Shown piece by piece: positions 44,000 through 52,190 of a stretch of DNA of 64,000 nt (its first letter is position 1; the number at the start of each line of letters is the position of its first letter). Source of the stretch: Phytohabitans houttuyneae. Its GTDB lineage: Bacteria; Actinomycetota; Actinomycetes; Mycobacteriales; Micromonosporaceae. The stretch covers positions 744,997 to 808,996 of the forward strand of contig NZ_BLPF01000002.1 in assembly GCF_011764425.1 (NCBI RefSeq), given 5' to 3'. The notes below the pieces were generated by a model. It was not told where the DNA came from. It did no database searches and worked only from the letters and a program-made list of their open reading frames with translations. A program made the position numbers and the translations under genes.

Positions 44000-44457
44000 G
44001 CGGGGAGCATGTCCGCCTCGTCGAGCAGCCGGGCGGCGAAGGCGTCGTCATCCAACGCGTACGTCACGACGAGCTCGGCCAGGTCCTCGGGTGCCAGCCG
44101 CCGCACGGCCTCGGCGTATACGGCGCGGTCCGGGCCGTCAAGGTCGTCTTGTAGCGGAGGCTCGGCGGACGAGGAGAAGGGCATGCCGCCGGTGACGGCC
44201 GTCAGCATGAGGGCGGCGGCGTGAGCGCACAGCTCGTCGCCGGCCGCCGCGCAGGCGCACCTGCCGATGACGGCCCCGTCGACGATGCCCACCCACGCAT
44301 GGAAGGCGCCGTCCGGGGCTTGCACCAGCGCTTGGACACCCCCGCCGGCGGGCTCGGGCTCGCCGATCCCGTCGTCTTCACGCAGCCGCTCCGCCGCCTC
44401 CCGCACCTCCGGTGGGATGGACTCACGAAACGCCTCGATGTCAATGCGGACGGCCAC
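43996..44457 (-). CDS. Small SWIM zinc-finger protein
   Basis: 153 residues from ATG 44457. A CxCx7CxH motif (GRCACAAAGDELCAHAAALM) matches the SWIM zinc finger. Flanking helices are acidic. Actinomycete SWIM proteins are often larger and linked to helicases; this is a short stand-alone version coupled to a DinB gene. Nucleic-acid or protein binding is inferred from the motif alone. Confidence 0.7.
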   Translation of the reverse strand: MAVRIDIEAFRESIPPEVREAAERLREDDGIGEPEPAGGGVQALVQAPDGAFHAWVGIVDGAVIGRCACAAAGDELCAHAAALMLTAVTGGMPFSSSAEPPLQDDLDGPDRAVYAEAVRRLAPEDLAELVVTYALDDDAFAARLLDEADMLPA

Positions 44458-44483
44458 GCCGGCACCCTACCGGTAGTCCTTGA

Positions 44484-45047
44484 TCACTGCTGCATCACCC
44501 AGATGGTGAGAGGCTCGGTGACGGTGCGCACGACCTGCCACCCCGCGCGGCGGTAAAGCTCGACGTTGGCCGGGTTGCTGGTCTCCAGGACCGCAGGGAG
44601 GCCGTCGTCGGCGGCCCGGCGCAGGCCAGCGTTCATGACCGCGCGGCCCCAGCCGCGACCGGCGCTGGCGGGGTGTGTGGCCAGCACGCCGAGGTACCAG
44701 AACGGCGTGGCCGGCAAGGCGGCGTGCACAGCCTCCTCGTAGGCGAGGACACGGGCGAGCGGGCCGGCCGGCAGGTGAGCGGACAGGTCGTCCTCCCCGG
44801 CCGCGGTGCCGGTCTGCGGCGGTTGCCAGATCGCGGTCGAAGCACCGCGTTCGATGGTCCAGATCGTCTGCTTTTGTACCCTCTTGTCAAAGAGGTGCCC
44901 GAAGAACGCGGCGGCGTACCGCGGATAGGTGACCTCGTCGGGGAAGAGGTACCGCAGGACCGGGTCCTTGGCGAACGCGGCGACCGTGCAGCCGACGACC
45001 ACCTCGCGGTCCGCCGGGGTGGCAATCGTGATCTCGGGTATCGGCAC
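44484..45047 (-). CDS. GNAT-family N-acetyltransferase
   Basis: 187 residues. The acetyl-CoA loop GRGWGRAVMNAGLRRA is preceded by the strand WYLGVLATHP and followed by LETSNPANVELYRRAGWQVV, standard for GNAT motifs A and B. The substrate is unknown. It is in line with the minus-strand genes on both sides but separated by short gaps. Confidence 0.88.
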   Translation of the reverse strand: MPIPEITIATPADREVVVGCTVAAFAKDPVLRYLFPDEVTYPRYAAAFFGHLFDKRVQKQTIWTIERGASTAIWQPPQTGTAAGEDDLSAHLPAGPLARVLAYEEAVHAALPATPFWYLGVLATHPASAGRGWGRAVMNAGLRRAADDGLPAVLETSNPANVELYRRAGWQVVRTVTEPLTIWVMQQ

Positions 45048-45080
45048 CCTCCGAACCTATCCACCACCCCCGTGTCGGGT

Positions 45081-45980
45081 TCAGCCGCCGGTGGCGGAGA
45101 AGTGCATGTAGTCCTTCAGCGACCGGTAGTCGCCGCCCCACTTCCAGCCGACCGCGGCGAAGGCGCGCACGACCGGCCCGCGCGGCCGCACCATCCCGGG
45201 CCGCGCCTTCGCGCGATCGAGATAGGCGGTGGCCAGCTCCGGCAAAACCACACGACCCTTGTGGTACGGATTCTGGAACGGGTTGACGTCCACAGCCAGC
45301 CCGTAGGCGTGCTGCGACCACGCCGTATTGCCGCGCACCGGCCGGCACGCGAACGCCTCGGTGGTGTTGCCGTCGCCTGTCGGCGGCGCGTCCATGTCCG
45401 TCGCGCTCGAGATGCGCATGCGCTCGATCGGGAAGTTGGCGGCGAACAGCCGGCCGAACACCGCGACCATGTCGTCGGCCGCCCGTGCGTTGACCAGCAG
45501 CTCGCCGGTGTGCGCGCGCCCGTCGAAGCCGCGGAAGCCGACCGTGAGATAGCGCAGGTCGCTCGCCGCCACCGGGCACGCCTTGGTCCAGCTGGAACGG
45601 GCGAGCACGCCGGCGGGCACCGCCTCGACGGTCGCGTGGAAGCGGCCATCGGGCGGCGGGGGCAGGTCGTCGACCGTGATGATGGAGCGGTTGCGCAGCT
45701 CAGGCGGGGTGTCCCGGGCCGCGGGAAACCCGTTGGGCCCCACCGGGAGGACGCGCGTCCCCAGCCAGCGCGGCGCGGGTGTGGCGTTCCCGATGCGGGT
45801 GGTGGTCGGGCTGGGGGAGGGAGCGCGCGTGGTGGGCGAGGCGGTCGGAGCGGGTGGTCCACTCGGCCGCGGGCCGGGCGGCGGGCCGCCGGAACAGCCG
45901 GCCACGGCGTGGCCGAAAAACAAGGCCGCGACCAGCAGACCCCACATCCTGCCGGCACCGCGCCGCACTCTCACCGCCAC
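45081..45980 (-). CDS. M15-type D-Ala-D-Ala carboxypeptidase-like lipoprotein
   Basis: 299 residues; MWGLL at residue 12 could also start it. A signal peptide with lipobox AVAGC is followed by a Pro/Thr-rich linker to about residue 75. The C-terminal domain has SQHAYGLAVDVNPFQNP (HxxxxxxD) and DYMHFSATGG, the zinc and catalytic ligands of VanY/M15 peptidases. It is likely anchored outside the membrane and trims peptidoglycan. Confidence 0.82.
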   Translation of the reverse strand: MAVRVRRGAGRMWGLLVAALFFGHAVAGCSGGPPPGPRPSGPPAPTASPTTRAPSPSPTTTRIGNATPAPRWLGTRVLPVGPNGFPAARDTPPELRNRSIITVDDLPPPPDGRFHATVEAVPAGVLARSSWTKACPVAASDLRYLTVGFRGFDGRAHTGELLVNARAADDMVAVFGRLFAANFPIERMRISSATDMDAPPTGDGNTTEAFACRPVRGNTAWSQHAYGLAVDVNPFQNPYHKGRVVLPELATAYLDRAKARPGMVRPRGPVVRAFAAVGWKWGGDYRSLKDYMHFSATGG

Positions 45981-46087
45981 TCACCTCCACCCGCACGCCT
46001 GGGTACCCGGTGCGCGTCCGCCCAACCTACGACGGCTCATGGCGGAGCCGCCGCGGGCTCCGCCATGAACTCGGGTGATGGGCGCGG

Positions 46088-47254
46088 TCAGGTCCGCGGG
46101 GCCTTGCCGGACGTGGTGGCCGGCAGGAGGTCGGCGGCCGCGTCGATCTGCTCGGGAGTGACCCTCTGGAACCCGAAGATGCGCACCGCCTCGTAGTAGA
46201 CCGTCGCCAGGGCGTAGCAGGCGGGCCGCACCGCGTCGCCGTAGTTGGCGCACACCCGCTGCATGTCGCCGTAGAAGGCGAGGTCGAGCCGGTCCTTGTT
46301 CGCCTCGAACCGTTGGGCCGCCTTGTAGTTGCGGTACCCGAAGTCATGCCGGGCGCAGGCCGACTCGAACGTGAAGCCCAGCGGGTTGTCCGGCGCGCCG
46401 GTGCAGAGGTCGGTGGACCAGTCGAACTGGTACGCCCCGTAGGTCTCCGGGAAGAACCGCCCCACGTTCCACGCGTCGTAGCTGCCCGAACCCGGCGACG
46501 TCAGGCTCTCCAGCACCGCCAGCCGGTTGGGCGCGAGGCCGGTGGAGATCTCGCCGGAACCGACCGATGCCGACACCGTGCTGGTGCCGAGACCCGAGCA
46601 GGCGCCCAGGTAGCGCAGCCCGTTCGGCAGTGCGAGGCAGCCGATCCAGATGCCTCCGTCGAGCGTCTGCAGCGCCAGGTTGAACCCGACCTCGATCTGC
46701 GCGCCGCCGTCGTACACGCGCCCGTCGATGATCACCGCACCGTAGCTGTAGCCGTAGTAGTCGTTGACGAACGAGAACGGCGCCGCCGCCGCGACGACCT
46801 GCCCGTTGTACGGCGAGCCGGACGTCCGCTCGATCAGGTACGCCTGCCCGGCGCCCGCGAGGTAGAAGTTGCAGAGGACCTCGGCCAGGTAGTCGATCCG
46901 CACGGTGAGCCCGACCTTGCTGATCGACCCGCTGATGTAGGGCGTGCAGCCCGCGTCCGCCGGCCGCGCGCCGGTGACCATGCGCGGCGCCTCGCCGGCG
47001 GCCGGTGGGCGCAGCGCGATCGCGGAGCCGTCCGCAAGCTCCGCCACGGATCGCCGGCCCGCGGGTCGCTTGGCGGCGTCCGGCTTCTCCGCCGACACGC
47101 CGGGTGCCGCCGTGACCGCCCGATCGGGCAGGCTCGGGGCGTCAGCGCCCGGCGCGGCCTGTGCCGGGAGCCCGTGTCCCACCGCGCCGAGCAGCGCGAG
47201 CGCCATCACCGCCGCCGATGCCAGGGTCCGTCTGATGGCCGGTCTTTGTCTCAT
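46088..47254 (-). CDS. Secreted phospholipase A2-like protein
   Basis: 388 residues from ATG 47254, with GGGAG upstream. Signal peptide (ALALLGAVGHGLPAQA-AP). The N-terminal and middle parts are a beta-rich domain with paired Cys. The C-terminal 120 residues match prokaryotic PLA2: FTFESACARHDFGYRNY with the His-Asp dyad near residue 303, and DLAFYGDMQRVC. The long N-terminal extension is unusual, since streptomycete PLA2 proteins are about 120-150 residues. Confidence 0.8.
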   Translation of the reverse strand: MRQRPAIRRTLASAAVMALALLGAVGHGLPAQAAPGADAPSLPDRAVTAAPGVSAEKPDAAKRPAGRRSVAELADGSAIALRPPAAGEAPRMVTGARPADAGCTPYISGSISKVGLTVRIDYLAEVLCNFYLAGAGQAYLIERTSGSPYNGQVVAAAAPFSFVNDYYGYSYGAVIIDGRVYDGGAQIEVGFNLALQTLDGGIWIGCLALPNGLRYLGACSGLGTSTVSASVGSGEISTGLAPNRLAVLESLTSPGSGSYDAWNVGRFFPETYGAYQFDWSTDLCTGAPDNPLGFTFESACARHDFGYRNYKAAQRFEANKDRLDLAFYGDMQRVCANYGDAVRPACYALATVYYEAVRIFGFQRVTPEQIDAAADLLPATTSGKAPRT

Positions 47255-47341
47255 GTCCCACTCCCGTCCGTCGTACCTGGGTGCGGGCAGGCTTTCAGCC
47301 GCCACTGGACGGGAACTGGACCTCGAATGGACGCGGCGACC

Positions 47342-50300
47342 TCAGATCGGAAGAGGCTCGATGTCGCAGTCGATCAGGACGCCAGCGCGTGCGGTCACCG
47401 CCTCCGGATGCTCCGGACCGAGCTGCCTCACAAGCTCCTCAATGGACAGTGCGTGCAGCTCGTCGGCGCGTTCCTCGTCGCCGGCCGCCCTGATGTGCAC
47501 CGCGAGGTTGAGGGCGCAGACCAGCGAGTACGGGTGGTATTCGCCGCGGGTCTGCCGCAAGAAGTGTTGCGTCTGCTCGGACAGCGCCAGGGCTGGTGCC
47601 CGTTCGCCGGCTCGGGCCAGGTCGTTGGCGAGGTTGTTGGCAGCGCACAGCGTGTGTGGATGCTGCTCACCCAGCGCCCCGGTAAGGCCCTCCAATGCCG
47701 ACTCGGCCAATGCCCGGGCCTCGCGATCCTTGCCAGCCGCCCGCAGGACGATCGCCTCATTCACCATTGCGGCGAGGGTGAGCGGATGCCGACCTCCGAA
47801 GGCGCGGCGGTACCCTTCGCTGACCTCGGCTGCGAGCTCCCGCGTCTCGTACAGGGCGCCGGTGGCGCGCAATGTGTTCACGTAGCTCGTCGTGGCGGCC
47901 AGGGTGTGTTGGTGGTCGCGGCCGAAGCGGGTGCGGAAGGCCATGTAGTTCTCCCTCGCGTGGCGCAGCGCCTCGTCGTGGCGGCCGAGCTTGCGCAGGC
48001 AGTTCGCGAACGTCAGCGTCGCGCGGTGGCCCGGCGGCCGGTTATGCAGCAGGTTCAGCGCGGCCTCGTACCTGCCCAGCTCATAGAGGTCCAGCGCGAG
48101 GGCGAACGCCGTCTCGGGCTGGTCCGCGTCAAGAAGACCTTCGTCGACGTCGTGCGCCGTCAACATGTCGCCGAGCAGGCGCTGGTCCGCCGTGAGGGCC
48201 TGTCTCGCCGCCCGGGTCAGCGAATGGTTCGGGCCGAAGTTGCGCTCCGTCTGCGCCTGGAGCTCCTGGTCCAGCTCGTACGCCTGCACGTAGTCGCCGG
48301 CGATCCGCAGGTCGGCGGCGAGCGACCGGCCGGCAGCAAGTGTGTACTCGTCGGCGGTGCCGAAGACGGGCCGCATGCGCCGGTAGGCGTCGGCCGCCAG
48401 CTCGCGGGCTCGCTCGTTGAAACCGAGGGCACGCAGGGCGGCCGCGAGGTGAGCGGTGGCAAGGAGCGTGTGTGGGGCATCCGGCCCGAGTGCCTGTGGC
48501 CATCGTTCCACCGCGCGCTCGCCCAGCCGGCGGCTGGCGTCGTAGTCGCCGATCGCCCACAGGTAGCGGATCTGGTCCAGGATCACCTGACGCGCCTCGT
48601 CACCGGGGGCGTCGATCAGTCCGGTAGGGGCGATGTGCGGGCCGATCTGTGCGTGCAGCGACCAGGTCGCGGGATTCTCGGGATCGCCCGGGTTGGCCGT
48701 GGCGAGTAGCTGCCACGCATCCGCCCGCCCTTGTCCGAGATCCTGTTCCGGTATCCACTCTCGTAGCGAGAGTTGCACGAGGCGCGATACTTGGATGAAG
48801 TCGTTCATCGGGCCGGTGTCCGCCAGGCCAGATCGCTGGAGATTGCGGATGGCGCCGTGCGCGGCGACCCGGTCGGACAGACCACCGATCAGCAAAGACG
48901 TCGAGATCGCCTCCGACCCCAGGTGCGCGAAGAGCTTCAGTAGGTAGGCAGCCGTCGGGTCCGTCGCCTCCATGTGGTCGAGGGCGATGCTGACCAGCAC
49001 GATGAGGGTGACCGGATAGAAGGCGGGCCTTCCTTCGGACAGCAGCTCCCGCACCTCAGCGTCAAATAGGGCCAGAAACTCCGCGGTGGGCATGCCGGTG
49101 AATTCCAGGAGGCTCGCGGCCAGGCCCATCGCGAGGGGCAGGTCGCCGAGCTTGTCGGCCAGCCGGTCGGCATCCTCGGGTGAGAGGTGGGGTGCGCGGC
49201 GCAGGACCAGCTCGACGCTCTCCCTGCGCATGAAGACGTCGACCTCGACGGCGGACCAGACGTCACTCCAGGCCAGGTTTCGGGAGGTGAGGATGACGTG
49301 ACCGCCGACCGACGGGATCAGGTGCGCCAGGTCGTCGGGGTCGTTCGCGCTGTCGTAGATCAGGAGCCAGCGCAACGGACTGGCCGCCAGGGCGTCCAGC
49401 AGCATCATGGCGGCCTGCTGCTGGTCGACGGCCTCTGGCAGGCCCAAGCGGCGACCGAGTTCGCGCAGCGACTGCCGGGCCGACGCGCCATCCTCGGCCG
49501 GGACCCACCAGACGACGTCGTAGGAGTCGGCGTGACGGCGCGCGTACTCGAGCGCGAGCTGGGTCTTGCCCACGCCGCCCATGCCGTGCAGCGCGAAGGG
49601 CAGGACAGATACCTTCGAGCCCTGCGTGAGCCTTTCGCGAAGTTCACGTAGCAGCTCCTCGCGGCCGCTGAACGTCAGGTTGGTGCTGGGCAGGTTCCAA
49701 ATCTCTGGGCGCCCCTCTTCCTCGGGCTCGTCGTCGGGCTCGGGTGACCGTTCCGGGTCGGCCGGCGCGCCGCCCGGCATGGCGCCGAGCAGGCGCAAGG
49801 TGTCCCGGGTCGCCTCGGCGAAGGGGTGCAGCCCGGCCGGGAGCCGCACGTCGCCGGTGGGGTCGTAGATGACAGCGGCGAAGCCCGCAGGCAGGCCGGC
49901 GCTGGAGGCGACGTGATTGCTCAGGACGGCGTACATGCGCCAGGCGTCCTGGGCGCCGAGCATCTCCCGCAGCCGCTCCTGCACGCCCGGCCTTGGGCGC
50001 AGGATCGGCGGCTGTCCCGCCTCGGTGACCGCGTTGAACAGGCCGATGACCACCTCGGCCAGGTCGGACACCGTGGCCTCGGGCACAAGCTCCTGGCGGA
50101 TCAGGTTGAGCAGGGGGAGGCTGACCTGCTGGTACGGGGCGCAGAACACGGCCAGCCGCACCGCCGCGGGTGAGGCGACGAGCTGGAAGGTCTGGACGAG
50201 CTGCGCGCCGGTCATGTGCCCGCCGTCGGCGGAGGAGGCGTCCAGGCGCCCTTGCGCGGGAATCAGCACGGCGTCGCAGCCGCCCGGGTCGCCGCGCATG

Positions 50301-51268
50301 ACGGTGCGTGCCCAGCGGCCGAGGGAGTGGGGCGTGAGGCTGACGGCCGGCAGCGGTGTCCACTGCGACGCCTGCGTCTGCAGCAGCAGCGGCACGCCGT
50401 ACCGAAGTCCGGTGTTGCGGGTGCCCGGCGTGCCCGGACCGACGCGCACCCCGGGCAGGTCCAGCCCGGTCTGCCGCCACAGCTTGGCCGGCAGCGGGTT
50501 GAGCAGGGTGGTGGAGGCCGAGGCCGACCAGCCGCGCAGCGCCCGCCACATCGCCGGTCGGCGCCACGCGGGCGCCGAGCAGTCCGAGACGACGAGCACG
50601 AGCCGCCGGACGCCCGCCGGGCACAACCGGTCGGCGGGGGTGGGCCGGTCGCGGTGGTCGCGCAGCACCGGGCCGTTTTCGGTCGCGGTCAACCGCCAGG
50701 TCTGCACGGTACGGAACGCGCCGAGCTGCTGCAGCAGCTTGGTCAGCTCGCCGATCACGTCCGACCAGACCGCCATCGACGGCGACTCGTCGACGACGAG
50801 GACGGCGTCGAACCAGCGTTCAGGCGCGGGCACGAAGGCGGGGATGAGCTGCCCGACCCGCGCGTAGTCGCGGACCGTGGCGTCCAGGTCGAGCTGGGAA
50901 CGCCGCCCGGTCCGCCACGGCGTCTTGAACGGGCGCAGGGACCGGGCCAGCTCCAGCGGCCGGGGCAGCAGCCGGCTGTGCCGCACCCGCACCCGGCGGC
51001 CGGTCGACTCGGCTTCCGCTTCCTCGGAGGCGTCGTGCAGCTGCTGTACCGCATCGGGTGGTGATGTGGAGGGTGCCTGCTGCTCGGCCGAGGCGGACGC
51101 GGCGGTGGCGGCGCCGGCCGGCACCTGCGCGGCGGCCGGCCCGGATCCGCGGTCGAGGGCCGCGGACTGCGCGGCGGCAAGCCAGATGGCTTCGGCGATG
51201 CCGGTCGCGTCGAGCTCCGGCGCGACCGTCCGCAACCAACCGACCAGGCCGCGCGGCGGGTCAGGCAC
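47342..51268 (-). CDS. SAV_2336/vWA - NB-ARC - TPR protein of a ternary conflict system
   Basis: 1308 residues from GTG 51268, which overlaps the stop of the AAA+ gene (GTGCCTGA); the frame is open further upstream only as a shadow of that gene. The N-terminal 500 residues form a SAV_2336-like region with a vWA-like fold and MIDAS-type DESPSM near residue 160. At about 530-850 lies an NB-ARC STAND NTPase with Walker A GMGGVGKTQ near 560 and VILTSRN. From about 890 to the end are tetratricopeptide repeats (LGRHDEALRHARENY type). The architecture resembles proteins called FxSxx-COOH system TPR proteins. It probably acts as sensor and scaffold. Confidence 0.85.
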   Translation of the reverse strand: MPDPPRGLVGWLRTVAPELDATGIAEAIWLAAAQSAALDRGSGPAAAQVPAGAATAASASAEQQAPSTSPPDAVQQLHDASEEAEAESTGRRVRVRHSRLLPRPLELARSLRPFKTPWRTGRRSQLDLDATVRDYARVGQLIPAFVPAPERWFDAVLVVDESPSMAVWSDVIGELTKLLQQLGAFRTVQTWRLTATENGPVLRDHRDRPTPADRLCPAGVRRLVLVVSDCSAPAWRRPAMWRALRGWSASASTTLLNPLPAKLWRQTGLDLPGVRVGPGTPGTRNTGLRYGVPLLLQTQASQWTPLPAVSLTPHSLGRWARTVMRGDPGGCDAVLIPAQGRLDASSADGGHMTGAQLVQTFQLVASPAAVRLAVFCAPYQQVSLPLLNLIRQELVPEATVSDLAEVVIGLFNAVTEAGQPPILRPRPGVQERLREMLGAQDAWRMYAVLSNHVASSAGLPAGFAAVIYDPTGDVRLPAGLHPFAEATRDTLRLLGAMPGGAPADPERSPEPDDEPEEEGRPEIWNLPSTNLTFSGREELLRELRERLTQGSKVSVLPFALHGMGGVGKTQLALEYARRHADSYDVVWWVPAEDGASARQSLRELGRRLGLPEAVDQQQAAMMLLDALAASPLRWLLIYDSANDPDDLAHLIPSVGGHVILTSRNLAWSDVWSAVEVDVFMRRESVELVLRRAPHLSPEDADRLADKLGDLPLAMGLAASLLEFTGMPTAEFLALFDAEVRELLSEGRPAFYPVTLIVLVSIALDHMEATDPTAAYLLKLFAHLGSEAISTSLLIGGLSDRVAAHGAIRNLQRSGLADTGPMNDFIQVSRLVQLSLREWIPEQDLGQGRADAWQLLATANPGDPENPATWSLHAQIGPHIAPTGLIDAPGDEARQVILDQIRYLWAIGDYDASRRLGERAVERWPQALGPDAPHTLLATAHLAAALRALGFNERARELAADAYRRMRPVFGTADEYTLAAGRSLAADLRIAGDYVQAYELDQELQAQTERNFGPNHSLTRAARQALTADQRLLGDMLTAHDVDEGLLDADQPETAFALALDLYELGRYEAALNLLHNRPPGHRATLTFANCLRKLGRHDEALRHARENYMAFRTRFGRDHQHTLAATTSYVNTLRATGALYETRELAAEVSEGYRRAFGGRHPLTLAAMVNEAIVLRAAGKDREARALAESALEGLTGALGEQHPHTLCAANNLANDLARAGERAPALALSEQTQHFLRQTRGEYHPYSLVCALNLAVHIRAAGDEERADELHALSIEELVRQLGPEHPEAVTARAGVLIDCDIEPLPI

Positions 51269-52190
51269 GGGACAGCTCGCGCAGCAGCATGGCCACAAGG
51301 TGTTCGCGCTGCCCGTCCTGCGGTGGCTGGTCGCCGGAGAGCATGAAGACGGCGTTGAGCAGCTGGTCGATCGCGAGGTTTTCGCCGTCGCGCAGGCGTT
51401 GCAGGAAGTCGTCGACGAGGTCGGCCAGCGGACCGGAGCCGGGCACGGCCAGGTCGAGGTGGGCACGGACCACGCGGTGCAGCATGTCGCGGGTCGGCAG
51501 CGGCATCGTGTAGCGGATGCACCGCCGCAGGAACGGCGCCGGGAAGTCCCGCTCGCCGTTGCTGGTCATCACGATGACCGGAAACTCGGTACAGCGCACC
51601 ATCCCGCGTTCGATGGGATGGGTGGCGCTGCCGCCCCATTCACGCACGGCGACCACCGGATGTTCGTGGCGGGCCAGCTCCGGGATCTCGAACTCGCCCC
51701 GTTCCAGGGCGTCGAGCAGGTCGCTGGGCAGGTCGAGGTCGCTCTTGTCGATCTCGTCGATGAGCAGCGCGCGGGGCCGGTCGGCGGGCAGCAGCGCCGT
51801 GCCCAACGGGCCGAGCTGGATGAACGGCGCGATGTCGTCGGTGTGCGCCGGCTGCCCCAGCTGGCGGGCGTGGATGCGGCCCAGCACGTCGTACCGGTAC
51901 AGGGATTCCAGCAGCGTGCTGCGCGAGGTGATGTGCCAGCGCAACGCCGGACCCAGCTTCAGCTCGGCGGCGACGGAGTCGACCACTGTGGACTTTCCCG
52001 AACCCGGCGCGCCGGTGATCAACAGCGGGCGGCGCAGGCTCAGGGCGGCATTGACCGCGTCGGTCAGGCCCGGCGGCGGCTGAAACACCGTCGCCAGCGG
52101 CCGCCGGGGAAACTCGCGCCACGGTGGCGGCCGGTGCAGCGTGACGTCGCGGGGCACGCCGTCGCCGCGGTAGTAGGGGCTCCACGTCAT
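51261..52190 (-). CDS. MoxR-type AAA+ ATPase
   Basis: 309 residues from ATG 52190, overlapping the preceding stop by one base (TGATG). Walker A GAPGSGKST (60-68), Walker B ALLIDEIDKSDLDLP (141-155), sensor 1 VIVMTSNGERDFPAPFLRR. These are MoxR features. MoxR ATPases work with vWA partners to remodel client complexes; here both the vWA-like partner and a VMAP-like protein are in the same operon. Confidence 0.9.
   Translation of the reverse strand: MTWSPYYRGDGVPRDVTLHRPPPWREFPRRPLATVFQPPPGLTDAVNAALSLRRPLLITGAPGSGKSTVVDSVAAELKLGPALRWHITSRSTLLESLYRYDVLGRIHARQLGQPAHTDDIAPFIQLGPLGTALLPADRPRALLIDEIDKSDLDLPSDLLDALERGEFEIPELARHEHPVVAVREWGGSATHPIERGMVRCTEFPVIVMTSNGERDFPAPFLRRCIRYTMPLPTRDMLHRVVRAHLDLAVPGSGPLADLVDDFLQRLRDGENLAIDQLLNAVFMLSGDQPPQDGQREHLVAMLLRELSRA

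Noticed and set aside
47342-51268. FxSxx-COOH peptide maturation locus
   Set aside because: The large protein resembles FxSxx-system TPR proteins, but I saw no short precursor ending in FxSxx and no radical SAM partner nearby.
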